Positions 61,735 through 64,000 of a stretch of 64,000 nucleotides of DNA are shown piece after piece. The translations under genes were made by a program, and so were the position numbers. How positions within the stretch are numbered: the stretch's first letter is position 1; each line of letters starts with the position of its first letter. The notes beneath the pieces are model-generated. The model did no database searches, was not told the origin of the DNA, and was given only the letters and a program-made list of their open reading frames with translations. Source of the stretch: an uncultured Prevotellaceae bacterium (GTDB lineage: Bacteria > Bacteroidota > Bacteroidia > Bacteroidales > Bacteroidaceae); NCBI GenBank assembly GCA_900318685.1, contig ONLL01000017.1, forward strand, positions 1 through 64,000, written 5' to 3'.

Positions 61735-64000
61735 TCAGTCGATGTTCTTCACGCGCTTGCGGTATTCTCCGCGCTTGGTGCGCTCGATGGCCTTGTCGGT
61801 CAACAGGCGCTCGATGGCCTTGCTTGCCGAACGGTTGTTGGCATATCCGAATGTCGTGGCGAACTGGTTGGTGCTGAACTCATCGGGCAGTTGCTGGAAG
61901 CACATCTGGAACCGGGTGGTGCGACGACGGAATGTGGTGGCATCCTTCAGCTGCTCATCGAAGTAGTTGCATGCTAGCTCGTAGAAATAGTGTCGCTGTG
62001 TCTGGTACTGTATGTCGAGCACCAGGTCGAGCAATGCCATGTCCTGTTCGTCGGGCTGGTAGGTGCCTTTCTGTTCGCGCTCTTCCCAATGGCGCATGTC
62101 GACCCAGGGTATTGCTATGCAGAGTCCGTTGACGGCACAGCGCTTCAGTAGCAGTCGGTCGGCCTTGTCCTTGTTGAATGCAGCTATCTCCATGTGGTCG
62201 TTCGTCCAGTGCCATGAATGCTCTACCATAGGCCATACGGGCAGTTCGCCCCGACGCTTGTCCATGCGGTATCCCCATTGACGTATGACCTCGTCGGCAT
62301 CGAGTGCCTTCTGGCTTTTGCGTCGCAATGGTATCATCTCAAATCCTTTGTCTGGCACTGGCAGTACATATAGTCGCAGGGGATAGCCCGATCCGAAGTT
62401 GCGCTCGTTGACCAGCTGCTTGAGTGCGGGCGGAGTGCATGTGCGCACCTGGTTCCAGTAGACGTTGAAGGGTCCCGTGACCGATTCCAGGTTGCCGTAC
62501 TGCTGTGAGTCGCGCTCGTTGGACCATGCCTTGATTTCCATCACCTGCTTGTCGATCCATGATCCTCCTTTCTGCATCTTGATCGAGTTGAGCGCCTCTG
62601 TGTCGACTGTGAGCATGTGCTCGTGCATCGGCTCTCCATCGACTATGACGACAGCGTTGACCATATCGTTGATGAATACATTGTTGGAGGTGCGTGCTCC
62701 ATGCTTGCGTACGATGCCCTTGGGCTTGGGCTTCTTGTCCTTGTTGGTAGCCTTGGTCAGCTGCTCTTCCTTCCAGTCGTTGGTGGCATCGTTGACCACC
62801 TTGTCGGCTTGGTCCATGGGCTCTGTGAGGAGGTTCTCGATGCGCTCCAGGGGTGCCTTTCCTACTGCAGGGTCGCCCACTCCGAGGACGTTGTAGTTGA
62901 GTCGGCGCATCTTCTCGGGCTGGTCGTAGAAGTACCACCAGCAGAGTGTCATGTCGGTGCCTATGAATGCTGCTGCCGCGAAGAGCAGGAATGGCCAGAG
63001 CTTGTCAGGATGAGGCTCGCAGATCTCGCGTATGCATGGATAGACGTCGAACAATGCCTTGATGCGCTCTATCCAGTCGTCGAAGGGGAGCTCGTCATCT
63101 GCTGCCTCGGCCGAGCGTGCGTCGCCGGCATCGAGTCCTGCCTTGGCGAGCAGCTCCTTGAGGGCCTTCGGACAGCGCGTGAGGAGTTTCTTCTTGGAGG
63201 CAGTCTGTATGAGGTCCTCCACCTCGTTGGGCAGGGGATGCCAGTCCTTGACGTAGTCGAGCTCGAAGGCCATTGCGATGGCTTGCTGCGGGTCGTTGTC
63301 GGCCAGCCAGCAGAGCCAGTGGGATGTCTGCTGGCAGAAGGTGGGGTGCTTCTGTCCTTCGCCCAGGCTGGGACCATAGTAGCTGTTGAGTGCTGCCACG
63401 AGGGCCTTCTGACGTTCGGTCAGCTGTGGCTTTGCCGTCGAGGGCTGGGGTGGGGTAGTGGGCTGGCCTTCAGGTTCCTGCTTGGTCCAGAGCACGGCCA
63501 TCTGGCCTTTCGCCGCCTTGCCCTTGGTGCCGGCTTTGCGCTGACGCTCGAGCTCCTGCCAACGGGGCTGCGTGGGGTCCGACTCGCCGCGACGGTAGGC
63601 CTTGCCGTAGCGAGCCTCATAGGCCTGGTTCTCATAGCCGAAGAGCTGCTCCCAGTCGATGTACTTCACGTCGCTGGCCTTGGGGATGAAGTGTGCGTGG
63701 TCGGCGTTCTTGCATTGTGAGTCGGCATAGTCGAGCACGCCTAGTATCTCGGCCATCTGGTAGGCATTGTCCTGCAGGTTGCCCCAGTCCTCGCGTGCCT
63801 TGAACACCACTTTGATGCCCTCGCCCGACGGGGTGATGAAGATCCAGACGATGCCCAGCTGCTGGAAGTCGTCGCGCTGTAGCCACTGTTCGACGCGCTC
63901 CTCTGGGCGGGTCACGTGGTCGGCATCGAGTACTGCCAGGCCAGTCAGGTAGCTGTTCTTCTGCACACGCCACATGCCGACGTGTCCCCAGCGGTTGGTG
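61735..64000 (-). CDS. BT4734/VirE-type N-terminal domain fused to a DUF3987-like primase/helicase part (5' end beyond window)
   Basis: At least 746 residues; the frame is still open at the window edge, so the N-terminus is missing. Visible part: GLAVLDADHVTRPEERVEQW with WIFITPSGEGIKVVFKA, the BT4734/VirE-N-like (primase-related) fold, a Pro-rich linker (about 150-190), a VirE-like helical domain, and from about residue 315 a DUF3987-like region with a degenerate P-loop VLGVGDPAVGKAPLERI, where the usual G-K-[ST] is G-K-A. Proteins of this type belong to Bacteroidetes conjugative or integrative elements. Confidence 0.72.
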   Translation of the reverse strand, partial: TNRWGHVGMWRVQKNSYLTGLAVLDADHVTRPEERVEQWLQRDDFQQLGIVWIFITPSGEGIKVVFKAREDWGNLQDNAYQMAEILGVLDYADSQCKNADHAHFIPKASDVKYIDWEQLFGYENQAYEARYGKAYRRGESDPTQPRWQELERQRKAGTKGKAAKGQMAVLWTKQEPEGQPTTPPQPSTAKPQLTERQKALVAALNSYYGPSLGEGQKHPTFCQQTSHWLCWLADNDPQQAIAMAFELDYVKDWHPLPNEVEDLIQTASKKKLLTRCPKALKELLAKAGLDAGDARSAEAADDELPFDDWIERIKALFDVYPCIREICEPHPDKLWPFLLFAAAAFIGTDMTLCWWYFYDQPEKMRRLNYNVLGVGDPAVGKAPLERIENLLTEPMDQADKVVNDATNDWKEEQLTKATNKDKKPKPKGIVRKHGARTSNNVFINDMVNAVVIVDGEPMHEHMLTVDTEALNSIKMQKGGSWIDKQVMEIKAWSNERDSQQYGNLESVTGPFNVYWNQVRTCTPPALKQLVNERNFGSGYPLRLYVLPVPDKGFEMIPLRRKSQKALDADEVIRQWGYRMDKRRGELPVWPMVEHSWHWTNDHMEIAAFNKDKADRLLLKRCAVNGLCIAIPWVDMRHWEEREQKGTYQPDEQDMALLDLVLDIQYQTQRHYFYELACNYFDEQLKDATTFRRRTTRFQMCFQQLPDEFSTNQFATTFGYANNRSASKAIERLLTDKAIERTKRGEYRKRVKNID

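Overview
The window looks like a chromosome segment of a Bacteroidales bacterium, most likely of the Prevotella group. Support: at least nine promoters fit the Bacteroidetes form (TTTG or TTG, 19-20 bp, TAnnTTTG); the ATP synthase operon has the Bacteroidetes order D-C-x-B-E-F-H-A-G; there is a PorW/SprE lipoprotein plus two secreted proteins ending in short type IX secretion sorting tails; and an RprXY-type two-component system, a class III fructose bisphosphatase and a TamL-type lipoprotein are present.

Layout. 1-4.05 kb is the integrase end of a prophage-like element: a lysis cassette (holin-like protein, GH108 endolysin, a 37-residue membrane protein, a spanin-like coiled coil), a HicAB toxin-antitoxin pair and a tyrosine integrase next to tRNA-Pro(GGG), the probable attachment gene. 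4.1-10.7 kb is core: aroA with a small Cys-rich membrane protein, porW and fbp. 10.7-18.3 kb is the complete F1Fo ATP synthase operon. 18.3-31.4 kb, on the minus strand, holds addA-addB, a DUF5686-like outer-membrane protein, a degenerate nucleotidyltransferase-fold protein, an NhaC antiporter, altronate dehydratase and a LacI regulator. 31.5-38.1 kb has tamL, a YycJ-like hydrolase, rpsA, a DUF308 membrane protein and a retropepsin-like lipoprotein. 38.4-48.2 kb is an accessory secreted-protein region: three large modular proteins, a 47-residue small protein, a dockerin remnant and unusual repeats. 48.3-60.9 kb has queC, ilvD-ilvB-ilvN, a class A penicillin-binding protein, rprX-rprY and a CPA2 antiporter. 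61-64 kb has an MntA-type antitoxin beside a broken hepT and then the edge of another mobile element (BT4734/VirE-like protein, cut by the window end).

How the parts relate. PorW should serve the secretion route that the two sorting-tail proteins use. The lysis genes, HicAB and integrase travel together. RprXY and PBP1A are neighbours, both concerned with the envelope.

The most unusual feature is the intergenic DNA. It contains short tandem arrays in three strict periods: 7 bp (five loci), 9 bp (two loci) and 22 bp (four loci, unrelated in sequence). Many of them start within a few bases of, or overlap, a stop codon, so that repeat DNA encodes the last codons of queC, the retropepsin gene and the DUF308 gene. 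Between 41.0 and 42.1 kb lie two 22-bp arrays, a perfect 30-bp inverted repeat and a cluster of TGTAAC motifs. I could not run any searches; family names come from motif recognition.
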